From Chlamydomonas reinhardtii (lineage: Eukaryota > Chlorophyta > Chlorophyceae > Chlamydomonadales > Chlamydomonadaceae): 64,000 nucleotides of DNA. Positions 28,927 through 42,296 of the stretch are shown here, piece by piece. The DNA is taken from contig NC_057009.1 in assembly GCF_000002595.2 (NCBI RefSeq), positions 5,659,283-5,723,282 on the forward strand, given 5' to 3'. The notes below the pieces were generated by a model, which searched no databases, was not told where the DNA came from, and saw only the letters and a list, made by a program, of their open reading frames with translations. Every line of letters begins with the position of its first letter. The first letter of the stretch is position 1. The position numbers and the translations under genes were made by a program.

Positions 28927-31741
28927 TCAGTCATCGCGGCCGCCCGCGAACATCGTGAGCAGGCGGAGGATGGTTGTGTACATCCACACTGCAGGTGGCG
29001 GCAGCGGCAGTAGCGGCAGCACAGAACAGGAAGTGAGCATCAGTCGTTTGCAGGTCATTTACTCGGAACCCCACGGAAATGGTCACAGCGGGGCAATAGC
29101 CCACGCGAGCATTCCCCGCATCCTTGCACCCGAGCCTCTATAATGTGGCTAGGCCAATGCTGCGGGCGTCCTGGCGTGTGTCAAGCACCCGAGGCACGCA
29201 CCTAGGGTCATCATCAGGCTGCAGCAGCACGGCGGGAAGGGCAGGGGAAGGGCACAGGCGTCATCAGGCAGGCACGCAGCCACGTGACAGGAAGCAGCAG
29301 CAGCCCAGAGTAAATTGTGGCGTGCCGCACACGCCGCATCGCTTATGACCTTCCCACACGCGCTTACTACCGGTAACACGGTAAGAGCACACGGAGCAAT
29401 TAAGTACCGCTTCGCCAGCCTGGGACAGTCCGGCGTAATCCCCGGATACTACTGGCAACATTGGACATGCTGCCAAACGACCTGTGGCAAAAACCTGGGG
29501 TCACACCCACCTGAAGCCTGAGTACCACTCGAACCAGGCAGGCATGCGGGCGCGCGCGGCTGACTTGATCATGTCAAAGTCAAGTAGCAGGTTGGCCTGG
29601 GGGAGGGACGAAAGCAGGCGCTATTGACAGCAGGATACGGTACGTGGATGGGGAATGTAGGAAAGCAGGTCGTGTCCAGTTTCTAACATGTGCTGATGCT
29701 GTTTGCCAATTGAATCGACGGCGAGGCGTATATGCCGATAGTCCCTTGCCGTTGCCCTCCCTCCCTATACCCACCGCCGCCAGTCCCGCCGCCACCAGGC
29801 CAATGCCCATGCCGATGGGCCCGCTGGACAGCAGTGCCGGCATGCGCACGCCGAACATGGACAGGACCCACGTGAACAGCATCGTGACTGCAGCAGGCGG
29901 GTGGGTGGGTGGGTGGGTGAGCGGGGCGAAAGGCAGCAAAGGTGATGGTTGTCAGGCCGAGGCGTAGGCGCCGAGGAGGCAGTACGTGACCACTGGCCGA
30001 GATACCGAAGGTCCGCCAAGCACCACATACAATACGGTAAGCGCTTGGTTCCGCCCCTCCACTTCGCCCCACATACACACTCTTGCAACCCGATCGGGCC
30101 CGCAACGCTAGCCCTGCCACCCCCACCCATCGCGCCCCCTCAGCTTACTGAAGTATGCGCCGCTGACCATGATGACGCCGTCACGGAACTTGTCCGTCAC
30201 CTTGATAATGCGTGTCTGCAAACAGCGCCATCACACAGCACACATACCGCAGGACTACAAGTTTGATTTGGTTGCTATCGTGTGTAGGCTACAGCCAACT
30301 GCGCGGTAAGTGCAGCAGAGATGGGGCGCCGACGTGAGCGCCGACGTGAGCACGAAGCGCCGACAGAAAATTCATTCAGAGTTCACACACACGTTCAAGG
30401 GCCTCGCTGTTCCGCGGAGCGGCTGGCGCGCGGCAGCCAGGTGAGCAGCGTTCAACGTAACCTGCCAACCTGTCCATGCCCACGACTCCCCAATCTCCCC
30501 TGCCCTGCACCACGTGCCTGCCCCACCAGCCCGGTCCTCTTTCTGCTGCTCCTCGCACCTGGTACGCGATGAGCATGGATGCCGAGGTGCCGAACGTGAG
30601 CATCAGCGCGTTCATCACAATGCCCGGGTACACCATCTGCGGGGCATAAATCGATTGAACCAAAGAAATACAGTCAATCATGCCATCGCGGTCTGCCTAG
30701 TAGCACACTGCAAGGCACACATACATGCTACACGGCCCCTCATTCCTTACTCGTAGTTCTCACCGGATCGCTCAAACAGCCTTGCTTCCCTGCCTGCCTC
30801 CCTCCCTCCCTCCCGCCCTCACCTCCAGCATGAGGCTGTACCCCGCCATGGCCACGCCCTGTGAGGCGCTGAACACCAGACCAGTCGCCGCGGCCCACTG
30901 CGGCTTGAACATGGTCACCAGCGCCGCCAGAGCCGCCACCAGGCCCGCGCCCTTGCTAGCCGCCAGTAGCGCCACATTGCCGGTCAGGATCTGGAGCCGT
31001 GTGAGAGCGAGGCGAGTGGTTGGGAAGTACGCATGGGCTTTGACAGTGTCAGCAACAAGGCAGTATGGGCGCTCGCGGCCCTCCCCGTGAGCTGCCTGCT
31101 GTGACGCGCACCACACAGCTCCAGCTCCTGGTTTCGCAGCCCCAGACGCAGCCGCAGCCGGGCACGTACCGGCATGTCGCTTCACTCTCATTCTCACTTC
31201 CACCTCCACACATGCTCTCTCGCCCTTACGCGACCCTCCATGAGCCTCCCCTGCGCCACCCCTGACACCAGCTGCACGTGCGCAGCCCGTGCACCCTTGC
31301 CCTTCCCCCTCGGTCCCTCCGCTCTCCGTACCTGCGTCCATGTGGCGGCGGCGCACGCCATGGTCACCGCCAGCATGAGCGACGTCTTCTGCACCGCCCC
31401 ATCCACACTCATGGGCGGGCCCGAGCGCCCGTAGCTCTCACCCACCGCCTCCTCCACCTTGCCTGTTGAGGGCGTGCGAGTGCCACACGGTCGCCCGCGG
31501 TGAGCCCCATCCACACGAGGGCAACATGGCATGACCGGTGGCGCCACCGCCACAACCAACACGGCGTCCGTGTATGTGTGCGCGTCACAAATGCTCGCTT
31601 TTACAGCTGGTAGTCAACCGCCCCTTGTCTCCGCCCCCATACGCTAGTCCCATCCTTGGCCCGAGTGGCAGCGGCGCGCCCGCTGCCCCCACTAGGCCTC
31701 TCACCAAAGGTGAAGGCGGGGTTGCTGGACGTGGACCGCAT
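28927..31741 (-). CDS. Bax-inhibitor-1 / YccA-type multi-pass membrane protein
   Basis: Nine exons on the minus strand (31741-31705, 31462-31332, 30990-30823, 30636-30559, 30215-30149, 29887-29775, 29596-29511, 29218-29202, 28988-28927) join in frame to 252 residues, the usual length of the bacterial-type YccA/Bax-inhibitor group (COG4760). The start MRSTSNPAF matches that family's N terminus. About seven hydrophobic segments follow, including LMLAVTMACAAATW, VALLAASKGAGLVAALAALV, GIVMNALMLTFGTSASMLIA, TMLFTWVLSMF, IGMGIGLVAAGLA and LMMTLVWMYTTILRLL, with the acidic DFDMIK near the last loop. The family is linked to ion or pH homeostasis, and the precise role here is unknown. Exon 8 is a 17-base microexon. 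An upstream in-frame extension exists but has no ATG, so ATG 31741 was used. Targeting is undetermined. Confidence 0.88.
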
Positions 31742-32553
31742 CACCCGCGTAATCACGCCATGGCGGCTGCAGCCGCTCGGTGTGGACCCGCTCAGGCCTA
31801 GGCCGGGGCACGCTGGCCGCAGCAACGAGGCGCGGCCTGAGCAAGTCGACGGCAGAGGGGCTGGCAGGGCGGCTGAGGTGCGAGCGCTGGTGCCTACGTG
31901 AGGCACGTTCGGCAGTTGGCACAGTTTGTACGGCTCCCAAAGTCGAGGTATATGACGCAGCTGCTATGTTTAATGGCCAGCAACACCACGCCAGATAGCT
32001 GCGCCCCAGCCAGAGCTGTGGCGGGCCGAGGAGCCTCGCGAGAAGCATCGAGCCTTCTCGAGGTGCCCAACGTTGGCGCTGACCTCTAGGTCTGTTGCAG
32101 CTAAAGCCTCACACACGTCACACACGCTACGTTGCACCTGCACAAGCATGAATTCAGAGCGGCGCGACCGACGCTCACCGATCGGCACCGCCGCAGCCAA
32201 TTTGGAGGATGCGAGCATTGCGATATGGCAGGTGTCACCTACAGTGCACAAGTAATGTACCCAATATGCAATCCGACGATAAGAGAGACGCTCGCTAATT
32301 GGGACCTATACGTGACGCACAAGAATGTAAGGTTTATATAGTCTCATACATAGGGCAGACCTATTTTAAGGAGGGCTGAAAGCTTTGGAGTCGGCGAGCG
32401 GCCCGATTGCATTCATCTCAGCGCACGCATGTCCGTGGTTGGGTTGTCATTTAATGTAACCAAGTAATATTTTTGTGACTTGCATTATTACTCAGTAGAC
32501 TTGCGTGGCTACGGGACGACCGCGCCTGCCCGCGAGGACTCGTGTATGGACCA
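31742..32553. promoter_or_regulatory. shared divergent promoter, YccA-like / MINDY-4-like genes
   Basis: About 0.8 kb between two divergent starts. TTTATATAG at 32334-32342 is a possible TATA box about 210 bases before ATG 32554. An out-of-frame ATG at 32546 overlaps the chosen start region and may act as a short upstream frame. Confidence 0.5.
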
Positions 32554-35500
32554 ATGTCAGCAGCCCCTGAATCCGTGAATCCCACCGATATTGTAGAAGC
32601 TTTGGTTAGGGAGTACCTGGTTCGTGCAGGCTGCACAAAGTCCTTGGAGGAGTTCAACAAAGAGAAGGTGAGGCTCTTGGACGATCTGGCGCGCATACTG
32701 TGCAACATGATGCATGGGGACGAGTAAGCAGCAGCTGCCCAAAGCTGCGGAAGGGCACAGCGGTGTGGCATTTGTGCCACATCTGACATGTGGCAATGCC
32801 CCCACCCTGACAACCCCCACGCCCCTTGCTGCGCCGCGGCAACAGCCCAAACACAGCAAGAGCATCACCAAGCGGGAGGTGCTTCGTAAGTCGCTGGGAC
32901 TTGATAAAGCAGCTGCTTACTACAAGAAGCAGAACCCCACTGCGGAGGGGGTGCCCGCGACACTAGACGTCTGGGTGCTGTACCAGATGGCCAAAGTCAA
33001 CACGTGGTCAGACGGGCCTGGTGCACAGGTGCGGGGCTGCTGCTCAGCGGATCGCAACTTTGCCGGACTGCCTGGGCTATGCAGGCCGGAGGGGGTTGTT
33101 GAATAAGCGGCACGGACGAGCCCTGATGTTCGCTTGGCGCTTTAACCCCCGCCGTCCGTAACACCGCCCGTATCAACAGGCGCCCCGCCCCGCGGCAAAG
33201 CCTGCTGCGGGCCCGCGAGGAGATGGCCCGGAGGATGCGTCCGCGCCCGTGGCTTCCTCGATGATGCCGCGCCGGTGGGTGGATCGGTGGACGACACGGG
33301 CTGCTGGAGAGGACACTGGGATGGGGTTAGGTTGTGAGCGGGGCGACTGCAAGGGGCGACGTGGTGTGGTGGCTTCCCTGGGTGCAGCCGAGGACATGGA
33401 TTGGATGTATCCACGCCATCGTCACCAAAGCTTTTCGAACTGATGAGGTTACGCAGATGCACTGTCTGGGGTTGCATCGGTACCGCGCGTACTGAGGACA
33501 TCCTCCGTCACGCTGCTTGCACCGCTGGCTCGACGTCCCACACCGCAGGCCCAGCGCTCTGGGGCTAGCCACTGCACCCACCGCTCCAGGTGAGTGCCTT
33601 ACTTGGCTGCCTCGTGGGCCAGGTCTCATGCAGGCTCCTGTGTACCCTAGCCCTTACCAGCGCTGTGCATTTGTGAAAGCGGTTGTACAGCCATGGCGTG
33701 CGGGTCACACAAGCAAGCGGGCCGGCGCGTGCTGTTGTCGTCGCGTTTTGTTGTATGCTGACACCGTCGCATTGGCACCGACCACAGGGGGTCTTCCGCC
33801 GCCACGCCAGGGCTTTGCAGTGCCGTCGCCGTCATCAGGGGCGTCGCCAGCTGGGACCCCCCGCCGGTGCGTGGCCGGGTGTTGGCTGTGGGGCTGCGGC
33901 CGTGCTGGACTGGGACTGGTACTAGAACCAGGAGCAGGGGCACGGTGCATGACCTGTCACATGGGCGCAGATGGCCGCACGGCACCGGCACGCCTGCGTG
34001 GCACTCACCACGTGTGCCCAACCTCCTGCCCGCAGCCCCGACGGCGCCAGCGACAACTCCCCGGCTGCCGCCCGACCCGCCGCACGGCTGAGCGCGCCGG
34101 GCATGCCGCTCTCGGCGTCCGCCAGCGCGCTGCGCGGGCCCGGCCTGGGCTCCGGCTCGGGCACTGGCTCGCCCGCAGCGGGGGTGTCGCCGGCGCCGCG
34201 CATGTCCACCATGATGATGGGCACGCCCAACGCCGTCAAGATTGGTGCGCAGCTGTGGGCCGCAACTGTGGGCCGGGGGCGCACACGATGCATGGTTTGC
34301 GTACTTGCATACCATATGTGTGGGCGGGGAGTCCGGCACCGAATCGGTTCAGTCGATGCGCTTTGCCTTGCCAAGCACATGCCTGTCGGAGGCGAAATTA
34401 CGCATGCAAGGGCTCTAGTCACAGCGAAGCCTTGCTCCCTCCTCGCAGCCAGCGGGCCGGCGACAGGGCCGGCGGGCGGCATGTCCGCCACGGCGCCGCC
34501 TCGCGCGCCCGCCGCCCGGCCCTCTGGCGGCAACGAGCTGGTGCTGGAGGACTGTGACGAGGAGTTCGGGCAGGACGACGCGGGCGGCCACGGAGCCAGC
34601 ATGGGCGCGGCGGGCTTCGCCACCATGCGCATCTCGGGCGGGCCCGCGCTGCGCAAGCCGGTGCGTGCGGGGGCTGGGGCACGGGGCTGGGGAACTGGAG
34701 GCCCGGGCGTGGCGGCTGGGGCTGCTGGCTTGCTGGTCGTGGCGCAGTGACACTTATCCGGCGCGAAGCCCTTCAGCTTACCACTTACCTTTCCAGGATG
34801 AGGCCTGCGCGGGTTGCCATGACGTATTCTGAGCCTGGCATGGTTGCAACGGCGCTGTGCACATGCGCGCAATGCACATGGGACGCAGGGCACCCCCATC
34901 TCGCCTGACACCATGCGGCAACTGAAGACGCTGCTGTGGGGCAACATGGGCCAGCCGCCGCCGTCATGGAAGCAGGTACGTGCTGGCGAGGTCGGGGCAG
35001 GCCTATGGAAGGAGTTTGCTGTATGCAGCAATAGCGCATTGCACCCCCTTATATACCCGCTTTTCTGTAGCTCCATGCCCAATGCCCCATGTAGCTAAGG
35101 CCTCGCTCCTGCCAATCTGGCCCCCAACGCTCTCCTTCTCCCCTCCCCTCCCGGACCCAGGGCTTCTTCTTCAACACGCACGCGGGGCTGCAGTTCGGGC
35201 TGGTGCAGAAGCTGGGCGGCCCCTGCGGCGTGCTGGCGGCGGTGCAGGCGCACATCCTGGGGGCGCTACACAGCCCGGTGGGTGCGGTGGAGGGGCATGG
35301 GGTGCATTGCTGGGTGGATGGGTCCTACGACACGGGCCGCCATATTGCTGGATGGGCAGGCATTAGGTTCTACCAGCCACTGCTGTGATGCCCCACGTGC
35401 AAATGGAATGTGCGTTGGGTGGTATGCACCTGGCCTCGCCTCCCTCCTTGTCTCCCTCCTCCTCATCCCGCCCTGTCCCTCCTCCTCCAGACCACCGGCT

Positions 35501-38016
35501 TCAACACGACTCCCCGCACGCCAGAGCAGCTGTCGGCGCTGACGGCCGCCATTGCGGAGATCCTGTGGGACGTGAGTGAACACCACGGTGGTGGCATCAC
35601 CTGCATGCCTGCGCTAATGGCGGGCTGACAGACGGGTACAGTAGGCGTAATAGCACCTCTCAACCACAACCTCATCTGCCCATCTCAATATTTGCTGGCC
35701 GTGCTGCCTGGCACCTTTGCACGCGCAGGCCCGCATGGGCCCCCACTCGGTGCTGGTGCTGCCCGAGGGCGAGGCGGGCGGCGCCGCCAGCAAGCTGGGC
35801 TACGACCAGCTGTGCCGCACACTCACCAGCCACAGCGCATCCAGCCGGGAGGCGCTGGTGGTGGGTGTCCGGGGCCGGGGCCGGGGCCGGGGCCGGGGCC
35901 GGCGGGGCAGAGCCGGGATGGGCGCACAGCGCGGGGCGGCATCCAGTCGATGATGCTCACGCAGCATGGGACCTAGGCAGCAGACCGCGGCAAAGGCAGC
36001 ACGGTGTGGCGTGGGATGGTTGGCGGGGCGTGCATGGCCCAACTCATGCACGTGCTCCGCGTGACACGGCCTCGTCCGTCAGCCGCATCCCGCCTGCGCC
36101 CTGCGCCGCGCAGGACTTGGTCCGCGGCGCGCTGCCGCTGCTCATGTCGGAGGACGGCTGGGGTGTGGTGCTGCTGGTCATGAGCGCCGCGCTCAGCAGG
36201 GGCGTCGCAAACGTGCGGGTGAGCGCAGGCGGCAGGGAGAGGAGGGCAGGGGCGGGGAGGGGAGGTGCGGAGCGGGGCGGGGCGGGGCGGGGGGGGGGAG
36301 GAGGGGCGGGGCGGGACGGGGGCCGCAGCTGCAGGCAGCAGCGGGCTCAGTGGCAAGCGAGGCTGCGGCCGCTGCTAGGCTCCTCGGCCTGACCAACGTC
36401 GCCTGGAGCCCACGGCCAGTGGCGGCACCTGTATCCGCGCCTCCAGCGGCGAATGGGCGTGGGCTTGTCTGCCGCGCGTGTGCTCGGCCTGACGCACAAG
36501 CGCACAACACCGCTGCCCCCGCCTGCGCCTGCGCGCCCGCCTACCCTGCCTGCCTGTGTCGTGCCTCCTCCCTCCGGCGCAGGCCGACATGGACGAGCCC
36601 AACAACAGCCTGATGGGCATGCACGGCTACTGCACCCAGGAGCTGGTGCACCTGCTCATACTGGGTGGGTGGGTGGGTGGGTGGCAGGGTGGGATGGGGG
36701 GGGGGTCCACCGTCCCATAAGGAAGGAAACACAGAAGAGAGAGCAAGCAGGTCACGCGGGTCACGGGGGTGGGTGAGGAGCTGGCAGCAGCTGGCAGGAG
36801 GGGAAAAGGTGGGGGAGGAGAGCAGGATGGCAGCAGGCCGGCGCAGAGGGGCGAGCAGCGTCTTTGCATCCCGCTGCGTTGGCTGCCGCCCTGCCCACGG
36901 CGTCTGCCTCTGCTCTGCCGCCTCGCCTCGCCTACCTGACTGCCTGGATGGCTCTGTAGGGTCGGCCACGTCCAACGTGTTTGACGGCAACAAGGACCTG
37001 GACGGCACCACCACGCTCAAGGGCATCAGCCGGAAGTGCAGGCTGGGTATGCTGACGCTGTTCGAGTGGTACAAGTGAGTGGGGTGTGGGAAGTGGCAGG
37101 TGCGAGCGTGACAACACGCGTACCGTACTGGTGCCCCCCTACATGCCGTACCTGTAACGCCATCAGTCATGTACGGCTGCCCCCCACCCCAGCGCGATGC
37201 CTCAACCCGGCTTGGCTGTCCCATGCTGTTCCCTGCGTTGTCCTGCTCTCTGCTGCTGTGCCACCTCTCCCCACGCTCCCTCCCAAGTCCCCACCCACCC
37301 CGCCCCACGCCTGTGCAGGTACGTGGAGGTGGGCGCCTCGCTCAAGAGCCCCTCGCTGCCGGTGTGGGTGGTGTGCAGCGAGAGCCACTTCACGGTGCTG
37401 TTCGCGGCGGACAAGGACAGCGGCGCCCGCTGCATGCGCGATGCGCTGCCCTTCGACCTGTGCTACTACGACGAGCTGGCCAACATGGTGCGGGCGGGCG
37501 CCGCGGAGGCGGGGGCGGGGGGCGGGAGGCGAGGGGGAGGCGCATCAAGTGCGGGGAACAGGTGCGGGAGGCAGAGCCAGACGTGAGGCAACATGAGGGC
37601 TGGGCCCGGGAGCTGGGCCCCCGCCTGCGGCGGGGGGGGGGGGGGGGCACACCCAACCCGAGCGCACCGCAGTAATGATATGGAAGGAGGTCTGCGCACG
37701 AGGTCACCGTACGTGGGGGTTAGGGGCAAGGCGCGGATGTTCAGGGAACCCCTAGCTGTTTGACTAACGCGTGCTTAGCGCTTCCTCCACACTCATGCCG
37801 CCTGCGACGCACCGACGGACCCGCCCCACACAGGACTCGATCATCAAGCTGTCTGTGTCCAAGGACCCGCGAGGCGGCTGGACTGCCAAGATGGGCACCA
37901 CCATTGGAGACCGCGGCAAGTGCGAGGGACACAACATCCCGCCGCTGGAGTGCGTGATTGAGACGCGCTGGCCGGGCGTGAAGGTCGACTGGAACGGGCA
38001 TGACCCCATTCTGTGA
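32554..38016 (+). CDS. MINDY-4-like (FAM188B) Lys48-type deubiquitinase with LisH-like N terminus
   Basis: Sixteen exons (32554-32667, 32846-33028, 33180-33274, 33549-33589, 33788-33866, 34036-34244, 34449-34660, 34889-34975, 35161-35277, 35491-35571, 35729-35860, 36114-36218, 36583-36664, 36960-37074, 37319-37487, 37834-38016) join in frame to 667 residues. Residues about 8-36 resemble a LisH motif (VEALVREYLVRAGCTKSLEEF), followed by KREVLRKSLGL as in human MINDY-4. After a disordered region the catalytic domain has FGLVQKLGGPCGVLAAVQ, with Cys362 as the likely nucleophile and Gln356 just before it, and ESHFTVLF, with His574 as the likely general base. MINDY enzymes trim Lys48-linked polyubiquitin in the cytosol or nucleus; activity of MINDY-4 members is less studied. 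Exon 4 is only 41 bases. The convergent neighbour is a DNA methyltransferase gene. Confidence 0.92.
35874..35902. repeat. (GGGGCC)n tandem repeat, intronic
   Basis: About five GGGGCC units at the start of the intron after exon 11 of the MINDY-4-like gene. It is G-quadruplex-prone on the transcript strand. Confidence 0.85.
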
Positions 38017-38430
38017 GCGCGTGCGTGAGGCGAGCTGATGAGTTGCTGATCAGGACGGGGCATGGCGTGACGGTATGTAGCGGTGGTGTGGCATAGGCTA
38101 GCGGTTGCCGCGGTGTCTCGAGTAGAGAATGTGGAAGCAGTGAGTTAGCTGAACATAGATGGTCGGTTCATCATAATGTAGCATACTTGGTTGCAAAGTT
38201 ACAAGAAGAGTAGCTTGACAACAGCCCTATCTTCCAAATATAGGGTCAGGCGATTGTGGCTGTGCCAGGACGGCCAGGCCGGGGAGCTGAGTGGTAACGC
38301 GGCAGAATCGGGGAAGCGATCCCCGAATGGTCCAACCCAATTACCCAATCCGCAGTGTAGTTATGTGTGAATGAGCCTCGACTGCAACCAACTGTTGGAT
38401 GCCCGGCTCAACTTGATGCCTTGATCCCCA
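38017..38430. other. convergent 3' region with a tRNA-like A-box fragment
   Basis: 414 bases between the stops of the MINDY-4-like and DNA methyltransferase genes. A TGTAA signal for the minus-strand gene lies at 38199-38203. The stretch 38281-38345 contains GAGCTGAGTGGTAACGCGG, which resembles a tRNA A box, and a hairpin CGGGG/CCCCG with a seven-base loop. No B box follows, so it is not called a tRNA. Confidence 0.45.
38199..38203 (-). terminator. TGTAA polyadenylation signal, DNA methyltransferase gene
   Basis: TTACA on the plus strand, about 230 bases past the stop codon at 38431, gives a normal 3' UTR length for this lineage. Confidence 0.6.
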
Positions 38431-40211
38431 CTACGTCGCCTCTACCGCCTCCGCCGCCGCCTCTACCGCCTCCACCACCGACACCCCCGGCGGCTGCTCC
38501 GCCACCTTCCCCTCCCCCTCCGGCAGCTGCCTCCGCTCCCGGTCTGCTGCGGCCACCGCCTGCGCCAGCTGCCGCCCCAGCGCCAACCCCACGGGCGGCG
38601 CGACCGCGTTGCCGACTTGGCAGTAGCGCGCCTTGACCTTGCCGGAGAAGACGTAGGAGTCCGGGAAGCCCTGTGGTGCACACGCACATGAAGAGACCAC
38701 GATGGCATTCGTGCGCATAACACAACTGAGTTGGGGTTGCTCATCACCCACTGCTGCTGCGGCCATGCGTGGGCTACATGACTAGATCCATGACACGTTC
38801 AACACAGTGCTATGCACAAATACGCCGTAGCTTCCTTAACAACCCAATCGCCAGTACTGCCACACACCCGATCTCACGCCCGCCCGCACGCACCTGCGCC
38901 CGGGCGTACTCGCGCACGGTCATAATGCGGTCCTGCAGCGGGTGGAACACCTGGCCCACCTTCCCGCTGGGGCTGGGCTCCGTGATCACGGTGGGGAAGC
39001 AGCCCCAACGCGGCAGCCTGCATGCGGGTGGGTGCGTGGGTGGGTGGGTTGGCGCTTTTGTTCCAAGGAACGGCAGGAAGCGATAAGAAAATCGTGGATG
39101 CAGGGCACGACACTGGGCAAACCAAGGGAAAGAAGGATGTCGAGCGCGTCGACGCCTACAAACCACGACAAGTGTGAGGCGAGCACGCACGCGCCCACGC
39201 ATGACCCTGCTGCCAGCCCCAGCCCACGGCCCCAGCCCACGGCCCCAGCCCATAGCCCCAGCCCATAGCCCCAACCCCACCTGCCGTACAGTCCTTTCCA
39301 GCCGTTGTGGCGGTCCGCGGATTTCCACAGGTTGGGCACCAGCGGCTTGGTCTACACAGCAACACCATGTGCGAGCAGTACCAGCAGCGGCAGGCCGGCA
39401 TGGGGAACACACGGTTACTGTGTGCCATAACGCGGTGTGAGCTTGCCTGGTCAATGGCTACTAGACCGCCTGCGGTATGCTGCCATCACATAACACCAGG
39501 CGGCACGCGCGCCCCACCCGCCAGCCAACCCGGCGCGCACGCACCTTGCCGCCGGGCATGTGTATGAGCTCCAGGGAGGGGTCAGCCGCCACCACGTCGT
39601 ACAACGAGTGCCAGTCCGCGCCCGGGGTGTCCTTGGGTATGTGCCTACGTGTTACAGCGTGGGAAAGCGCGGCGTGCAGGTGAATGAAGGGTGGGGGATG
39701 GCGGATGGGGCCATGAACATGACGTGATGCATGTGGGCTGGGGGTGTTGTGGCTCGTGGGGGTAACAATTGGTTCACACGCCCAAGCCCAACCGCACGAA
39801 CATGTGTGGGCGTCATCGCCGCCGCCCGCCGACCACCACTCACGTGCACCGGGTGTAGTTCTCGCGCTGCATGCGTTTCGGCACGTGGTCCGACACCAGA
39901 GCCGCCGACGCCGCCGACTCATCAAGTGCCACCGACACCGCCCCGGCCACCCCGCCGCCGCCATCGCTGCCTCCTGCTCCCTCTCCCAGCGCCGCCTCCA
40001 CGTCGACACCAACGCCCGCCCCGCGGATGGCCCGCTGGAAGGGCGTCTGGGGGGCACTGCCGTAGGGCGCCACACGCCTGCATGAATCAGGGTTGCGTAC
40101 AAGTGCTGGGTCCGGGGGTGTAGGTGGTGAAAACTGGGGGTGCACGGTGCAGCAGCCGTGCATGCCAAGTGTGCGTAGGCCACTGAGACACGCACACACA
40201 CACGCACACAC

Positions 40212-40266
<55 letters not shown>

Positions 40267-41852
40267 GCCCCGACCGTCAGCCCGCCCCCAGCCCCCGTAC
40301 GTGCCTTGCCCTCGCACCCGCCCACCGCACGCACCTCCAGTCATTGCCGTCGGCGTTGTCCACCGGCGCCAGGTCGCTCACCGCGTCCCACACCGTCACC
40401 GGCCGCAGCGGCGCGCCGCCCGCCGCCGGCGACGCCGCCCAATACCGCAGCGTCGCGACCCCCTCACCGCCGCCATCACCCCGGCCACCCCGGTCCTGCA
40501 CCGTCACATTCGCGTTGTCGCGCTGGAGCGCGGCGACGCAGTCGGGGTGCTCCAGCACCCAGGCCGGCACCGGCACGGGCAGGCTGAGCATGGTGTGGTC
40601 GAAGGCGTGCAGCGGCTGTGGCCAGTGCGGCAGGCGCTCGCCCGGCAGCGCCGCCCAGATGAAGGTGCGGGAGCGGGACTGCGGCACGCCGTGGTGCGCG
40701 GCGTTCAGCACGCCCACCCGCACCTGTGTGTACGGTATGTGCAAGCGCGCACGCGCGCGCGTGGCCGCAGTGGTGGTGGTGAGGGGCATGGTGTTGGCGT
40801 GCGGGGAGATGCACACACTGCACACACACATACACACACGCGCGCGCGCACACACGCACATGACATCCCTGCACGCACCCACTGCAAACACGCCCCTGCC
40901 CCCACCTGGTACCCCATGTCCAGCAGGCTCCTCAGCGCCAGTCGGAAGTAGCGGCCGCCCTCGTGGGCGGCGAAGTTGCGCACGTTCTCAAGCAGGAAGT
41001 AGCGGGGCCTGTGGGGAGTGCACACGAGATACACGTGTGTGGGCGCAGGCGTGTGGGTGCATTTGCAGCAGGTTATGTAGGCGTACGTACAGGGAACGTA
41101 CGGGCGGGGTGCGTCGGCGCTAGCTGTTGGGGGACTGGGGGTCAGCGGCTGCTGTTGGTTGCTTGGCGAGTTGGCGGTATGTTAGCTAGCTGGCTAGGTT
41201 TGCTAGCTAGCGCCCCGGCTCCCATGATCAGCACCCACCTGAGGAAGTCTGCGTAAGACAGGTACGCCTTGATCTGCGTGCGTGGACGCGCATGTAAGCC
41301 AGAGGGAAATACGTCCCAGAGCCCAGCATGTTTAGGGCCAGGTGTGCATAACTACGTGTGTATGCGCGCGCGTGCAGGAGTGGGCGCCACATCGCCTTCC
41401 TACTTCCGCAGCAGCCCTTCCCTCGCTCGTGGAAGATGCCGTACTTGACGACGTGTGCTGCCACCCCCCCTTCAGCAACACACCCACGCACGCACACTCC
41501 CACACACAGACACACACGCACACATGCACACACACATACACACACGCACCATGCTCTTCTTGAGCACGGAGCCCTCCGAGCCGTTGTCTCGGTTCATGCC
41601 GCTGAAGCCCTGGCACGGCGGCCCGCCCACCAGCAGATCTACAGCACCTGGGCCCGGCAGCGCCTCCGGAGGCGGCTGCCCCTCCTCCTGCTGCCCCTGC
41701 TGCTGCCCTTGCTGCTGCTGCTGCTGCCGCTGCAGCAGCGCCTCCGCCTCCGCCATCACCTCGGGCGCCGCCACGCAGTTGTCACGTGCGCCCGCCTGCA
41801 CCATCGCGGCCTGCGGGCGCCACACACACACGCAGGCAAGTGGGGCTCAGAC

Positions 41853-41894
<42 letters not shown>

Positions 41895-42260
41895 GTGACA
41901 CGGCCACGTTCCTCATCCTCAGCGGCCGTTAACTACAGCCGGCCACCCGCCGAATAACCACAACAGCACCATCCACACGACTGTAACGCCCAAAACCTGG
42001 CCATCCTGTAACCCTCGCCCCGTCACGTCCCCCCCCAGCAGCCACCCCCCTACCCCCCACCCCACCCGCGCCACCACCCACCGTGAGCATTACGCTACAG
42101 TCCAGGCGGTGCACGGCCACGCCCGGGTGGTTGGCGCGGAAGGCGGCGGCAGCAGCCGTGTCGAACTCCACCGCATAGCGCGTGTCCGCCACACCAGACT
42201 GCGCAAGTGTGCGATTTGAAGAGCATTAATGATGGGGTGCGTGCGCGCGTGTGTCCGCGC

Positions 42261-42296
<36 letters not shown>

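Noticed and set aside
31742-31906. N-terminal extension of the YccA-like protein beginning at a GTG codon
   Set aside because: The frame is open but lacks an ATG, while ATG 31741 gives the family-typical MRSTSNPAF start.
33922-35082. Minus-strand open frame of 386 codons
   Set aside because: It is antisense to several phase-consistent exons of the MINDY-4-like gene.
38281-38345. tRNA gene call
   Set aside because: The A box-like part is present, but there is no B box and no acceptor stem pairing.
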